The notes under the pieces are model-generated. The model was not told where the DNA came from and did not search any database. It saw only the letters and a program-made list of their open reading frames with translations. From Herbidospora mongoliensis (GTDB taxonomy: Bacteria; Actinomycetota; Actinomycetes; Streptosporangiales; Streptosporangiaceae): a stretch of 64,000 nucleotides of DNA. Positions within the stretch are counted from its first letter, which is position 1. Each line of letters starts with the position of its first letter. Position numbers and translations under genes: made by a program. The DNA lies in assembly GCF_001570545.1 (NCBI RefSeq), contig NZ_BBXD01000017.1, positions 248,001-312,000 of the forward strand. Reading direction: 5' to 3'. Of the stretch, positions 35,640-55,838 are shown piece after piece.

Positions 35640-38600
35640 TCAGAGTTCGTTGTCGATCAGCGCGAAGATCTCCTCGTCAGAGGCCGAGCCGATCTTCGCC
35701 ACCACTTCGGTCGCGTCGGCCGGGCCGGGCGCGAGCCTGGTCAGGCCGGTCTGGAGGATGGCGACGAGCTTGCTTCTGACCGCGTCCGCCTCGCCGTTGA
35801 GGGTGCCTAGCGCGGCCTCGACCCGCTCCAGCGCGCCTCGCAACGTCTCCTCGGGCGAGGGCGCCGCGGGGGCGAGGTGCCTGAACAGGTAGCCGGTCAG
35901 CGCGGTGACGGTCGGGTGGTCGAAGACGAGCGTCGCGGGCAGCCGCAGGCCGGTCTCGGCGTTGAGCCGGTTGCGGAGTTCGACGGCGGTCAGGGAGTCG
36001 AAGCCGAGTTCGCTGAACGCCCGGTCCACGTCGATCCCGGCGGCGCTGCCGTGCGCGAGCACGGCGGCGACGTGGGCGCGGACGAAGTCGGTGAGCAGCC
36101 GCCTGGCCTCGGTCTCGGGCACTTCGGCCAGACGTCCCCGCAGGTCGCCGCCGACGGGCGCGAGCGAGGTGCCGCCCGACGCGGCCTGCCGGCGCGGGGC
36201 GCGGACCAGGCCGTGCAGCATCGCTGGCAGGTCGCCCCGTTCGGCGCGGGCGTGCAGCCCGCCGATGTCCCAGCTGGTGGCGATGACCAGCGGTTCGGCG
36301 CTGCCGAGGGCGGCGTCGAACAGGTCCAGGCCGGCTTCGGCGGTGAGCGGGGCGACGCCGGAGCGGGCCATCCTGGCCACGTCGCCGTGGGTGAGCCCGC
36401 CGGTCATGCCGCTGCCGGCGTCCCACAGGCCCCAGGCGATCGACACGCCCGGCAGGCCGGCCTCGCGGCGGTGCGCGGCGAGGGCGTCCAGGAACACGTT
36501 CGCGGCGGCGTAGTTGCACTGACCGGCGTTGCCGAGCGTCCCGGCCAGCGAGGAGAACAGCACGAAGGCCGACAGCGGCAGGTCGCGGGTGAGTTCGTGC
36601 AGGTGCCAGGCGGCGTCGGCCTTGGGCGCGAACACGGTGTCGAGGCGGTCGCCGTTCATCTGCTCGACGGTCGCGTCGTCCAGGACGCCGGCGGTGTGCA
36701 CGACGCCGGTCAGCGGCCGGTCGGGCGGGATGAGCGCGAGCGCGGTGGCCAGCGCGTCCCTGTCGGCGACGTCGCACGCGACGACCGTGACCCGCGCGCC
36801 GAGCTCGCCCAGGTCGCCGGCCAGGTCGCCGGCTCCGGGCGCGTCCAGGCCGCGCCTGGAGACGAGCAGCAGATCCCGTACGCCGTGGCGCTCCACCAGC
36901 CGCCGGGCGACCAGGCTGCCGAGGCCGCCGGTGCCGCCGGTGACCAGCACCGTGCCCTCGCCGAACCCGACCGAAGGTCCGGCGGTCCTGCGGGCCAGCC
37001 GGGGGGCCAGCAGCGCGCCGTCCACGGCCCTGAGCTGTGTCTCCCCCGCCGCGACCGCGCCGGCCACAGCGGACCAGTCGGCGAAACCCTCTGCGGCCTC
37101 CAAGAGGACGAACCGGCCCGGATGCTCCGACATCGCGGAACGGACCAGCCCGCGCACCGCCGCGCCGGCCAGATCCCCCGGTCGGATCACGAACACCAGG
37201 CGGGAGGCGGAGAACCGCTCGTCGCCCGCCCACATCCGGACCAGGTCGAGCGCCCGGCCGCACTCCTCCCTCAGCGCGACCGGCAGCTCGCTCGACGGGT
37301 CGGCGCCGACGGTGGCGACGACGAAACCCGGCACGTCCGCGGGCAGCGGACCGGCGCCGAGGAAGACGAACGCGGTCTCGTCTCCAGCGGGTACGGCGAG
37401 TCTCACCCAGTCCATCCCGTGGATGACGGGCCCGCGCGGGGCGGTCGTGCGCGCCGGGGCGGTCCGCACCCGCAGGTTGTCGATGGAGAACACCGGGTGC
37501 CCGGTCGCGTCGGCCGCCTCGACCGTCGCGTCGTCCCCGGACGGGACCAGCCGGACCCGCAGCAGGGTCGCCCCCGACGCGTGCAGGCTGACGCCCCGGA
37601 ACGCGAACGGCAGGCGCGGCCCGCCGGGCCCGGCGGCCAGCACCATCGGCTGGAAGGCCGCGTCCAGCACGGCCGGGTGGATGCCGAACCCGGTCACGTC
37701 CACGGTTCCGGCACCGGCGCCGTCACCGGTCACGTCCACGGCGATCTCGGCGAACAGTTCGGCGCCCCGGGTCCACATGGCGCGGACGCCCTGGAAGGCC
37801 GGGCCGTACTCGTAGCCGAGGTCGGCCAGCCGCTCGTAGCCGCCGTCGATCGGGAACGGCTCGGCGTCGGCGGGCGGCCAGGCGGTCGCCCAGGCGGACA
37901 GGTCCGCGATCGGCGAGCCGGTGACGACGAGCCCGGACACGTGCCGCGTCCAGTCCGCCCCGGCGCGGGCGAAGACCCCGACGGGGCGGCGGCCGTCGGC
38001 GTCGGGCGAGCCGACGATGACCTGGATGGGGACGACGTCTCCCTCGGAGAGGAACAGCGGCGCCTCGATGACCAGTTCCTCCAGGTGGTCGCAGCCCGTG
38101 AGCGCGCCTCCTTCGAGGGCCAGCTCGACGAAGGCCGCGCCCGGCAGCAGCACGCCGCCGTCCACGGCGTGGTCGGCCAGCCAGGGCGCGGTCGCCGCGC
38201 TCAGCTCCCCGGTGAGCAGGAATCCGTCGTCGGCCGTCGGCACCACGGCGGTGAGCAGCGGGTGGCCGGAGGCGTCGATCCCGGCGGGCGCGATCCCGGC
38301 CGGCCCGGCGGCGCCCAGCCAGTAGCGGCGGCGCTCGAAGGCGTACGTCGGCAGGTCCACGTTGCGGTCGGGCCCGGGGGTGACGGCCGCGCTCCAGTCG
38401 ACATCCGCGCCGAGGACGTACGCGTCGGCCAGCGCGGTCAGGAAGCGACGCCAGTCGCCCGCTCCCCGGCGCAGGGTCGCGGCGACGCCCGCCGTGATCC
38501 CGGCCGACTCGCAGATCTCCCGCAGGTCGTGGCCGAGGACCGGATGCGGGCTGGCCTCGATGAACAGCGGCGTGCCCGTGCCCGCGAAGGCGGTGACCGC

Positions 38601-41045
38601 CGACTCGATCAGGACCGGGTTGCGCAGGCTCTCGTACCAGTAGGCGGTGGTCAGTTCGGCCGTGTCGATGAACTCGCCCCGGTGCGCGGAGCTGAACGCG
38701 ATGTCGGTCGCGCGGGGCGCGACCCCGTCCAGGGTGGCCAGCAGCTCCTCGCGGAGCGCTTCGACGTGCGGGGTGTGGGAGGCGTAGTCGACCACGATCC
38801 GGCGGATCTGGACGGCGTCGCCGTGGGCGGCGGTGAACGCGTCCAGCGCGTCCACGTCGCCGGCGACGACGCACCCGGCGGGGCTGCTGTGCACCGCGAT
38901 CCAGATCTGGTCCCGCCACGGCTCCAGCAGGTCGCGCAGCTGCCCGGCGGGCAGCGACACGGCGAGCATGCCGCCGGTGCCGCTCAGCTTGACCAGGGCC
39001 CGGCTGCGCAGCGCGACGATCTTCGCGGCGTCCTCCAGGGAGAGCGCGCCCGCCACGCAGGCGGCGGCGATCTCGCCCTGGGAGTGGCCGACCACGGCCG
39101 CGGGTTCGACGCCGAGCGAGCGCCACAGCGCGGCCAGGGAGACCATCACCGCGAACAGGACCGGCTGGATGACGTCGGTGCCCGAAAGCTGCGGCGCTCC
39201 CTCGTCGGCGCGGAGCACCCCGGTGACCGACCAGCCCGTGTGCACGCGCAGGGCCTTCTCGCAGCGCTGCATCTGCGCGCGGAACGCTTCGTTGGAGTCG
39301 AGCAGGTCGACCGCCATGCCGACCCACTGGGAGCCCTGACCGGGGAAGACGAAGACCGGCCGCGTGTCGGCGGGGGCCACCCCGGTCACGGCGGCGGGGT
39401 GCCGGCCGCCTTCGGCGAGGGCGGTCAGCGCGTCGACCAGTTCGGCGCGGTCCTCGGCGACGACGACGGCGCGGTGGGCGAAGCCGGAGCGGCGGGCCAG
39501 GAGCCGGCCGGCGGCGAACAGGTCGGCTTCGGGGGCGCCGCCGGCGAACGCGCCCAGCCGGGAGGCCTGGCCGCGCAGGGAGGCGGCGGACTTCGCGCAG
39601 AGGACCCAGACGAGGGGACCGAAGGCCGGCGTCTCTGTCCCGGTCTCGGTCCCGGTCTCGGCGGCGGGCGCCTCCTCCAGGATGAGGTGCGCGTTCGTGC
39701 CGCTGATCCCGAAACTCGACACGGCCGTCCGCACCACCCGGTCGGCGGGGAGCGGGACCGACTCGGTGAGCAGCCGCACCCCTCCCGACGACCAGTCCAC
39801 ATGCGGCGTCGGTTCCGCCACGTGCAGGGTCGTCGGCAGGGTCCGGTGCTCCATCGCCTTGATCATCTTGATCACGCCGGCCACCCCGGCGGCGGCCTGG
39901 GTGTGCCCGATGTTCGACTTCACCGAGCCGAGCCAGAGCGGCCGGTCGGCTGCTCTCTTGCGTCCGTAGGTGGCGAGCAGTGCCTGGGCCTCGATCGGGT
40001 CGCCGAGCCGGGTGCCGGTGCCGTGCGCCTCGACGGCGTCGACGTCGCGGGTGTCGAGCCGCGCGTCGGCCAGCGCCTGCAGCACGACCCGCTCCTGGGC
40101 GGGGCCGTTGGGGGCGGTCATGCCGTTGCTCGCGCCGTCCTGGTTGACGGCCGAGCCGCGCACCACCGCGAGGATCTTCCGGTTGTTGCGCCGCGCGTCC
40201 GACAGGCGCTCCAGCAGCAGGATGCCGACGCCCTCGGCCCAGGCCGCGCCGTCGGCGGTCGAACTGAAGGACTTGCAGCGGCCGTCGGCGGCGATGGCCC
40301 GCTGCCGGGAGAACTCGATGAACGGCTCCGCCGAGGCCATCACGGTCGCGCCTCCGGCGAGCGCGAGGGCGCACTCACCCCGCCGCAGCGCCTGCACCGC
40401 CAGGTGGATCGCCACCAGTGAGGAGGAGCAGGCCGTGTCCACCGAGATCGACGGGCCTTCCAGCCCGAAGGTGTACGACACCCGCCCCGACAGCACGCTC
40501 GACGCGCTCGAGGTGAACAGCGTCCCCTCGACCGTGGCCGGAACCGTGCCGATGAAGCGGCCGGCGTAGTGCTCGTACATGTTGCCGACGTAGACCCCGG
40601 TGAGGCTGCCGCGCATCGTGGCCGGGTCGATGCCGGCCCGCTCGAACGCCTCCCAGGAGGACTCCAGCACGAGCCGGTGCTGCGGGTCGGTGGCCAGCGC
40701 GGTACGCGGGCTCATCCCGAAGAACGCGGCGTCGAAGTCGGCCGCGTCGTACACGAAGCCGCCGTGGCGGGTGTAGGACTTGCCCGCCGCCTCCGGGTCC
40801 GGGTCGTACAGGTCGGTGGCCCAGCCCCGGTCGGTGGGGAACTCGCCGATCGCGTCCACGCCGCCGGCCACCAGCTCCCACAGCTCTTCCGGGCTGGTCA
40901 CCCCGCCGGGGTAGCGGCAGGCCATGCCGACGACCGCGATGGGCTCGTGCCGGCGTTCCTCCAGTTCCGCGAGGTGCTCGCGGGTGTCCTCCAGCTCGAT
41001 GATCGCGCGCTTGAGGTAGTCGCGAAGTCTGTCCTCAGTACTCAT
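35640..41045 (-). CDS. Type I polyketide synthase E: KS-AT-DH-KR-ACP, methylmalonyl type
   Basis: 1801 residues. A docking helix ([19 protein letters not shown]) is followed by KS with TACSSSL (about 206). AT has [20 protein letters not shown] (about 653) and the methylmalonyl signature YASH (about 754). DH has [10 protein letters not shown] (about 960) and DAAFQ. KR has TGGTGGLG (about 1374), VLDD, SSLAG and NYAAAN, i.e. B-type. ACP has [11 protein letters not shown] (about 1683). The C-terminus carries the class 1 docking motif [15 protein letters not shown]. Active DH and KR predict an alpha-methyl, alpha,beta-double bond. It follows PKS F in the transcript with a 33-base gap. ATG 41045 follows GGAAAGGCGG; upstream in-frame codons lack similarity. 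It shares near-identical DNA blocks with PKS F. Confidence 0.94.
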   Translation of the reverse strand: MSTEDRLRDYLKRAIIELEDTREHLAELEERRHEPIAVVGMACRYPGGVTSPEELWELVAGGVDAIGEFPTDRGWATDLYDPDPEAAGKSYTRHGGFVYDAADFDAAFFGMSPRTALATDPQHRLVLESSWEAFERAGIDPATMRGSLTGVYVGNMYEHYAGRFIGTVPATVEGTLFTSSASSVLSGRVSYTFGLEGPSISVDTACSSSLVAIHLAVQALRRGECALALAGGATVMASAEPFIEFSRQRAIAADGRCKSFSSTADGAAWAEGVGILLLERLSDARRNNRKILAVVRGSAVNQDGASNGMTAPNGPAQERVVLQALADARLDTRDVDAVEAHGTGTRLGDPIEAQALLATYGRKRAADRPLWLGSVKSNIGHTQAAAGVAGVIKMIKAMEHRTLPTTLHVAEPTPHVDWSSGGVRLLTESVPLPADRVVRTAVSSFGISGTNAHLILEEAPAAETGTETGTETPAFGPLVWVLCAKSAASLRGQASRLGAFAGGAPEADLFAAGRLLARRSGFAHRAVVVAEDRAELVDALTALAEGGRHPAAVTGVAPADTRPVFVFPGQGSQWVGMAVDLLDSNEAFRAQMQRCEKALRVHTGWSVTGVLRADEGAPQLSGTDVIQPVLFAVMVSLAALWRSLGVEPAAVVGHSQGEIAAACVAGALSLEDAAKIVALRSRALVKLSGTGGMLAVSLPAGQLRDLLEPWRDQIWIAVHSSPAGCVVAGDVDALDAFTAAHGDAVQIRRIVVDYASHTPHVEALREELLATLDGVAPRATDIAFSSAHRGEFIDTAELTTAYWYESLRNPVLIESAVTAFAGTGTPLFIEASPHPVLGHDLREICESAGITAGVAATLRRGAGDWRRFLTALADAYVLGADVDWSAAVTPGPDRNVDLPTYAFERRRYWLGAAGPAGIAPAGIDASGHPLLTAVVPTADDGFLLTGELSAATAPWLADHAVDGGVLLPGAAFVELALEGGALTGCDHLEELVIEAPLFLSEGDVVPIQVIVGSPDADGRRPVGVFARAGADWTRHVSGLVVTGSPIADLSAWATAWPPADAEPFPIDGGYERLADLGYEYGPAFQGVRAMWTRGAELFAEIAVDVTGDGAGAGTVDVTGFGIHPAVLDAAFQPMVLAAGPGGPRLPFAFRGVSLHASGATLLRVRLVPSGDDATVEAADATGHPVFSIDNLRVRTAPARTTAPRGPVIHGMDWVRLAVPAGDETAFVFLGAGPLPADVPGFVVATVGADPSSELPVALREECGRALDLVRMWAGDERFSASRLVFVIRPGDLAGAAVRGLVRSAMSEHPGRFVLLEAAEGFADWSAVAGAVAAGETQLRAVDGALLAPRLARRTAGPSVGFGEGTVLVTGGTGGLGSLVARRLVERHGVRDLLLVSRRGLDAPGAGDLAGDLGELGARVTVVACDVADRDALATALALIPPDRPLTGVVHTAGVLDDATVEQMNGDRLDTVFAPKADAAWHLHELTRDLPLSAFVLFSSLAGTLGNAGQCNYAAANVFLDALAAHRREAGLPGVSIAWGLWDAGSGMTGGLTHGDVARMARSGVAPLTAEAGLDLFDAALGSAEPLVIATSWDIGGLHARAERGDLPAMLHGLVRAPRRQAASGGTSLAPVGGDLRGRLAEVPETEARRLLTDFVRAHVAAVLAHGSAAGIDVDRAFSELGFDSLTAVELRNRLNAETGLRLPATLVFDHPTVTALTGYLFRHLAPAAPSPEETLRGALERVEAALGTLNGEADAVRSKLVAILQTGLTRLAPGPADATEVVAKIGSASDEEIFALIDNEL
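36541..36955. repeat. KR-encoding tract near-identical to PKS F 41998-42412
   Basis: The block 36541-36648 matches 41998-42105 with one mismatch seen by eye, and 36841-36955 matches 42298-42412 with about three. The DNA between them differs much more. A similar near-identical KS tract runs from about 40381 against about 45829. The mosaic pattern suggests recent duplication or gene conversion between the two modules. Confidence 0.7.
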
Positions 41046-41078
41046 CGGTGCCGCCTTTCCACGTCCGGTGGCCACGGG

Positions 41079-44000
41079 TCACCGCTCGTTGTCGATAAGC
41101 GCGAAGATCTCCTCGTCGGAGGCCGAGTCGATCCGGCCGGCCACGTCGTCCACGTCGTCCACGTCGCCCGCGTCGCGCGCGGCATCGGCGGCGGTGAAAC
41201 GGTTGAGGCCGTTCTGCAGGATCGCGACGACCTTGTTCCTGATCGCGTCCCCGGCCGCCGCCGTGATCATCGCTTCGACGCGTTCCAGCGCGCCGCGCAG
41301 CATCTCCTCCGGCGAGTGGGTGGCCGGCGCGAGGCTCTTGAACAGATGGTCGGTCAGCGCGTTCACGGTCGGGTGGTCGAAGACCAGCGTCGCCGGGAGC
41401 AGCAGACCGGTCTCGGCGTTGAGCCGGTTGCGGAGTTCGACCGCGGTGAGCGAGTCGAAGCCGAGTTCGTTGAAGGCCCGGTCGAGGCCGACACTGGCGG
41501 CGTTGCCGTGCGCCAGGACGGCCGCGACGTGGGCGCGGACGGTGTCGGTGAGCAGGCGCAGCGCGTCGGGCTGGGACAGACCGGCCAGCCGTTCCCCGAG
41601 CCCGCCGGACGGGCCCGCTCCCGCCGCCGGTCCTCCGGCGGCGACCCGGCGCGGAAGCCGGACCAGGCCATGCGCGATCGGGGGCAGGTCGCCCGCCTCG
41701 GCCCTGGCCCGCAGCCCGGCGGTGTCCCATCTGGCCGCCACGACGAGCGGTTCCTGGCTGCCGAGCGCCGCGTCCAGGAGGTCGAGGCCCTGCTCGACGG
41801 TGAGGGGGGCGACGCCGGCGCGGGCCAGCCGGGCCCTGTCGGCCTCGGTCAGCGTGCCGGACATTCCCGATTCGGTCTCCCAGAGCCCCCACGCGATCGA
41901 CACGCCGGGCAGGCCCGCCTTACGGCGGTGCGCGGCCAGCGCGTCCAGGAACGCGTTCGCGCCGGCGTAGTTGCCCTGCCCCGGGTTGCCGAGCACTCCG
42001 GCCAGCGAGGAGAACAGCACGAAGGCCGACAGCGGCAGGCCGCGGGTGAGTTCGTGCAGGTGCCAGGCGGCGTCGGCCTTGGGCGCGAACACGGTGTCGA
42101 GGCGGGCGGGGGTGAGTCCTTCGACGGTGGCGTCGTCGAGCACACCGGCCGTGTGCACGACCGCGGTGAGCGGCCGGTCGGGCGGGACGAGCGCGAGCGC
42201 GGCGGCCAGCGCGTCCGGGTCGGACACGTCGCACGCGGCGACCATCACCCGGGCGCCGTAACTGCCCAGGTGGGAGACGAGCAGCCCCGCGCCGGGCGCG
42301 TCCAGGCCGCGCCTGGAGACGAGCAGCAGATCCCGTACGCCGTGCCGCTCCACCAGCCGCCGGGCGACCAGGCTGCCGAGACCACCGGTGCCGCCGGTGA
42401 CCAGCACGGTGCCGTCGCCGAGCCCGGCCGCGGGTCCGGCGGTCCTGCGGGCCAGCCGAGGGGCCAGCAGGACGCCGTCGCGGGCGGTCAGCTCCGATTC
42501 GCCGGCCTCCACCGCGGCGGCGACCGAACTCCAGGCGGTGAAGTCGGGCCCCGCGTCCAGCAGGACGAACCTGCCGGGGTGCTCGGACTGCGCCGACCGC
42601 ACCAGGCCCAGCACGGCGGCGCCGGCCAGATCGTCGGCGCGGGTGCGGAACACCAGGCGGGAACCGGCGAAGCGTTCGCCCGACACCCAGGTCTGGATCA
42701 GGTCGAGCGCCTGACCGGACAGGTCGCGCAGGGCCGCGGGCACATTCCCGTCATCGGCGGTCAGGGTCGTCACCACGAACTCGGGGACGGGTTCCAGCGA
42801 CTGGAGGTGGGCCGGGTCCAGGAACGCGAACCCGGAACCGTTTCCGGTCGGCACGCTCACCTCCACCCAGTCCACCCCGTGCGGCACCGGGCCGGTCGAG
42901 GCGGCCAGCGCGGAGGCCGGGACCGGCCGGGCCCGGAGCGAATCCATCGAGAACACCGGCCGCCCCAGGCCGTCGGCCGCCTGGACGGCGCACCCGTCGG
43001 CGTCGATGGAGCTGAGCCGGACCCGCAGGCGACGGGCCCCGGCGGCGAGCAGCCGCACCCCGCGGAACTCGAACGGGAGGCGGATCTCACCGGCGGCGGC
43101 GGGGTCGGCCAGCAGCATGGGGTGGAACATCGCGTCCAGGAGGGCGGGGTGGACGCCGTAGCCCGTGATGTCCTGGTCGTCGTCGAGGGCGACCTCGGCG
43201 AGCAGGTCCTCGCCCTGCCGCCAGAGGGCCCGGACGGCCTGGAAGGCGGGGCCGTACTCGTAGCCGAGGTCGGCCAGCCGCTCGTAGCCGCCGTCGACGG
43301 GGATGGGGACGGCGTCGGCGGGAGGCCATTCGCCGGCCCAGGCGGCGGCCGTCACCGGGGCGGATGCCGCGCTGACGAGGCCGGAGACGTGCCGGGTCCA
43401 GACGGCTTCCGCCTCGCCGGCGGGCCGGGAGTAGACCCGGATCGGGCGGGGTCCTTCGGCGTGCTGGAGGACGACCTGCACGTCGACCGCGCCGCGGGAG
43501 GGCAGCACCAGCGGCGCCTCGAACATGATCTCTTCGATCTGGTCGCAGCCGATCCGGCCGCCCACGTCCAGCACCAGGTCCACCAGCGCGGCGCCGGGCA
43601 GCACGGCCGAGCCGAGCATCACGTGCTCGCTCAGCCAGGGCGCGGACGAGGCGGCGAGCCGGCCGGAGAGGACCGTGGTGCCGTCGTCGGCGAGGTCGAG
43701 AGCCGCGCCCAGCAGGGGGTGGCCGGCGTCGCGCAGCCCGGCCGCGGTGACGTCGCCGGTGCGCAGGAGCGAGCTGAGCCAGAACCGCTCGCGGTCGAAG
43801 GCGTAGGTGGGCAGCTCCACGTGCGCGCCGCCACCGGACAGCGCGGCCCAGTCGACCGGGACGCCGGCGACGGCCACCCGCGCGAGGCAGTCGATGAGCG
43901 AGTCGGGCTCGGGGCGCTGACGGCGGTGCAGTGAGGCGATCACCGTGCCGGGGCCGGTGACGCAGTCGTGCGCCATCCCGGCCAGCACCGCCTCGGGCCC

Positions 44001-46488
44001 GACCTCCAGGAAGGCGCGCACGCCCTCCGCCTCCAGCCGGGCGATCATCGGCTGGAACAGGACCGCGTGCCGGATCTGGTCCAGCCAGTACGACGGCTGC
44101 GTCCAGGTGGCGTCGGCGCCCAGGTTGGTGGCGGCCTGGAACTGCGGTTCGGTGAACAGGACGGTGCGGAGTTCGGCCTCGAACGCGGCGAGCATGGGCT
44201 CCATCAGCGCGGAGTGGAAGGCGTGGCTGACCGGCAGCCTGCGGGTGCGGCGGCCGAGTTCGCGCCAGCGCGCCCCCACCGCGAGCGTCGCCTCCTCGGG
44301 GCCGGACACGACGACGGAGGCGGGCCCGTTGACGGCCGCGAGGCCGACCTGGCCGGTCAGTCCGGGCCGTACCTCATCGACGCTCGCCTCGATGGCGACC
44401 ATCGCGCCGGGCACGTCCAGCGCCTGCATGAGCCGCCCCCTGGCGGCGATCAGCCGGGCCGCGTCGGCGAGCGACCAGACGCCGGACACGTGCGCGGCGG
44501 CGAACTCGCCGACGGAGTGGCCGGCCACGAAGTCGGGGGTGACGCCGAGCGATTCGAGCAGCCGGTAGGCGGCCACCTCGTAGGCGAACAGCGCGGGCTG
44601 GGTGTAGCGGGTCTTGTTCAGCAGTGCCGCGTCCGGCGTGCCGGGTTCGGCCCACATGACCTGGAGGAGCGGCCGGTCCAGGTAGCGGTCCAGCGCGGCG
44701 CAGACCTCGTCGAGCGCGGCGGCGAAGACGGGTGAGGCGGCGGCCAGCTCGCGGCCCATGCCGGCCCGCTGGCCGCCCTGCCCGGTGAACAGGAACGCCA
44801 GCCGGGGGCGGTCCGGCGCGGTGCCGGTGATCCATTCGTCCTGAAGGTGCCCGCCGAGGCGGGCCAGCAGGGCTTCCCTGTCGTGGCCGACGATGACGGC
44901 GCGGTGTTCGAACCTGGCCCGCCGGGTCGCGAGAGCATGCGCGACGTCGGCGGGGGTCATCGCCGGGTCGGCGCTGACGAGCCGGTGCAGCCGGGCGGCC
45001 TGCTCGCGCAGCGACGTGGCGGTGCGGGCGCTGAGCAGCCACGCGTGCGGGGCGCCGGCGACCGCGGGGGGCTGGATCGGCGGCTCCGGCTGCTCGGGCG
45101 CCTCTTCGAGGATGATGTGCGCGTTCGTGCCGCCGATGCCGAACGAGGAGACGCCGGCCCGGCGCGGGTGGCCTTCGCGGAACCAGCGGCGTGCGCTGGT
45201 CAGCAGCCGGATCCCATCGGCGTGGTCCGGCCGGACGTCCTGGGTGAACTGGGTGTTGGCGTCCTCTACGTGCAGCGTGCGGGGCAGGACGCCGTGCCGC
45301 ATGGCCAGCACCATCTTGATCATGCCGGCCACCCCGGCGGCGGCCTGGGAGTGGCCGATGTTCGACTTCACCGAGCCCAGCCAGAGCGGGCCGTCCTTGG
45401 AACGGCCCTGCCCGTACGTGGCGAGCAGCGCGCCCGCCTCGATCGGGTCGCCGAGCCGGGTGCCGGTGCCGTGCGCCTCGACGGCGTCGATGTCGCGGGT
45501 GTCCAGCCGGGAGTCGGCGAGCGCCTGTTCGACGACCTTCTCCTGGGCGGGGCCGTTCGGGGCGGTGAGCCCGTTGCTGGCGCCGTCCTGGTTGACGGCC
45601 GAGCCGCGGATGACGGCCAGCACGCGGCGGCCGTTGCGGCGCGCGTCCGACAGCCGCTCCAGCAGCAGGATGCCGGCGCCCTCGGCCCAGGCCACGCCGT
45701 CCGCGTCGGCGGAGAACGACTTGCACCGCCCGTCGGCGGCCAGCGCGCGCTGGCGGGAGAACTCGACGAAGGAGTCGGGGGTGGCCATCACGGTGACGCC
45801 TCCCGCGAGAGCCATCGTGCACTCGCCGCGCCGCAGCGCCTGCACCGCCAGGTGGATCGCCACCAGCGAGGAGGAGCAGGCCGTGTCCACCGAGATGGAC
45901 GGGCCTTCCAGCCCGAAGGTGTAGGACACCCGCCCCGGCAGCACGCTCGGCGCGCTCGACACCAGCAGCGTGCCTTCGACCCCTTCCGGGACCGCCCCGT
46001 CGGTGAACCGCGAGGAGTAGTCGCTGTACATGTTGCCGACGTAGACCCCGGTGAGGCTGCCGCGCAGCGTGGCCGGGTCGATGCCGGCCCGCTCGAAGAC
46101 CTCCCAGGAGGTCTCCAGGACGAGCCGGTGCTGCGGGTCGGTGGCCAGCGCGGAACGCGGGCTCATCCCGAAGAACGCGGTGTCGAAGTCGCCCGCGTCG
46201 TAGAGGAAACCGCCGTGCCGGGCGTACGACTTGCCCATCGCCTCCGGGTCGGGGTCGTAGAGACCCTCGACGTCCCAGCCGCGGTCGGCGGGCATCTCGC
46301 CGATGGCGTCGCCACCCGCGGCGACCAGGTCCCACAGCTCTTCCGGGCTGGTGACCCCGCCGGGATAACGGCAGGCCATGCCGACGATCGCGATAGGTTC
46401 GTGCCGGCGGTCGTCGCTGTCGCTGAGCCGTTGCCGGGTCTCCGCCAACTCGACGATCGCGCGCTTGAGATATTCGCGCAGTTTGTCC

Positions 46489-46499
<11 letters not shown>
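41079..46499 (-). CDS. Type I polyketide synthase F: KS-AT-DH-KR-ACP, malonyl type
   Basis: 1806 residues. A docking helix ([20 protein letters not shown]) precedes KS with TACSSSL (about 209). AT has [20 protein letters not shown] (about 661) and HAFHSALM (about 760), a malonyl signature. DH has [10 protein letters not shown] (about 959) and DAMFH. KR has TGGTGGLG (about 1369), VLDD, SSLAG and NYAGAN (B-type). ACP has [11 protein letters not shown] (about 1681). The C-terminal docking motif [15 protein letters not shown] faces PKS E. An active DH predicts a plain alpha,beta-double bond. The start at 46499 lies 11 bases inside the 3' end of PKS G, so translation is coupled. A direct run of DVDDVDDV before the docking motif is a short coding repeat. 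Confidence 0.94.
41998..42412. repeat. KR-encoding tract near-identical to PKS E 36541-36955
   Basis: This is the partner copy of the PKS E tract, at a constant offset of 5457 bases. It covers the KR catalytic Ser/Tyr region and the NADPH loop of module F. Confidence 0.7.
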
Positions 46500-54936
<8,437 letters not shown>

Positions 54937-55236
54937 GAATGCGCCACCTCAAGCCTCGGGCGTCACCGGCACATCTCGCCGGTTTTCCAATATCCGTCCG
55001 GAGAAAATGCGTTATTCAAATGGTCACCACTGCAAGTTACTGCGACCCTACGGGCGGCTCCCCGCACCGGGCCACGATCGCGTGCTGGCACCTTGTTGCC
55101 AGTAGCTAGCTGTCATCGCCACCCCGGGAAAAGCCTTGACATGAGCGCGCGCGAGCTCTGATGCTGGTACGACGCGCTATTATCGGCCGAAATCAAATAG
55201 ACGCCCCGCACAGAATTCATCTCTTGGGAGAACTCT
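54937..55236. promoter_or_regulatory. Divergent promoter region between PKS G and the right arm
   Basis: This 300-bp AT-richer gap should hold the promoter of the 38-kb PKS operon (minus) and that of the right-arm genes (plus). CTGGCA (55085-55090) and TGCCAG (55097-55102) form an inverted repeat with a 6-base centre, a possible operator. TTGACA at 55136-55141 with GATGCT 18 bases later is a weak sigma-70-like promoter for the plus strand. I see no gene in it. Confidence 0.4.
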
Positions 55237-55830
55237 TTGGGAGAAGAGGCCGGTAACGCGAGCCCGCCATTCGATCCGGCGATAACGGCGCCCATCCGGT
55301 CCGCGCTGATCTGGGCCGCCTCGGCCGGGGTCTGGCCGGCCGCCGGCAGCGTGCTGTTCCTGCTCCGGGGAATCGACCCGCTCACGTCCGCCGTCTGGGC
55401 GGCGGGTCTGGTGGTCTGCGTGCTGCTGGTCGCGACGCGGCGGACCGAGCCGGAACCGCTGTCGGCGCTGCGGTGGGGTTCCGCGCTCACCCTGGCCGGG
55501 GGTGCGGGCGCGCTCGCCGTCGGCGGAGACTTCACGCTGTTCCTGGCGGCGCAGGCGCTGCCGGTCGTCGTGCTGTCCGCCGCGGTGCTCCGGCCGCTGG
55601 GCCGCCGTACCGACCGGGTGCGGTCCCGGCTGGTCAGGGTGCGGCTCACGTGGACCGTCGCGGGGTCCTACGCCGGCCTGATCGCGTTCAGCCTGATGCA
55701 GGATCTGCGGGGGTTGCCGTTGATCCATCCTGACGTGGCGAGCCTGGTCACGCTGGGGACCATGTTCGAGATCGCCGTCGCCGTCGCCATCTTCGTGCTC
55801 TGGCATGGACGGCAGTCCGTAAACCGCTAG
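55237..55830 (+). CDS. Six-helix integral membrane protein of unknown function
   Basis: 197 residues, starting with TTG 55237, which has GGGAG 7 bases upstream. After a short acidic N-terminus there are six hydrophobic segments at roughly 20-45, 50-66, 78-95, 99-120, 138-155 and 168-190, with short basic loops (ATRRTEPEP, RRTDRVRSR). No catalytic motif or known family stands out. It shares a transcript with the condensation protein that starts 8 bases later, and the ribosome site for that gene overlaps its stop codon. A transport accessory or membrane anchor role is possible, but nothing in the sequence decides it. Confidence 0.65.
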   Translation: MGEEAGNASPPFDPAITAPIRSALIWAASAGVWPAAGSVLFLLRGIDPLTSAVWAAGLVVCVLLVATRRTEPEPLSALRWGSALTLAGGAGALAVGGDFTLFLAAQALPVVVLSAAVLRPLGRRTDRVRSRLVRVRLTWTVAGSYAGLIAFSLMQDLRGLPLIHPDVASLVTLGTMFEIAVAVAIFVLWHGRQSVNR

Positions 55831-55838
55831 GAGAACCG

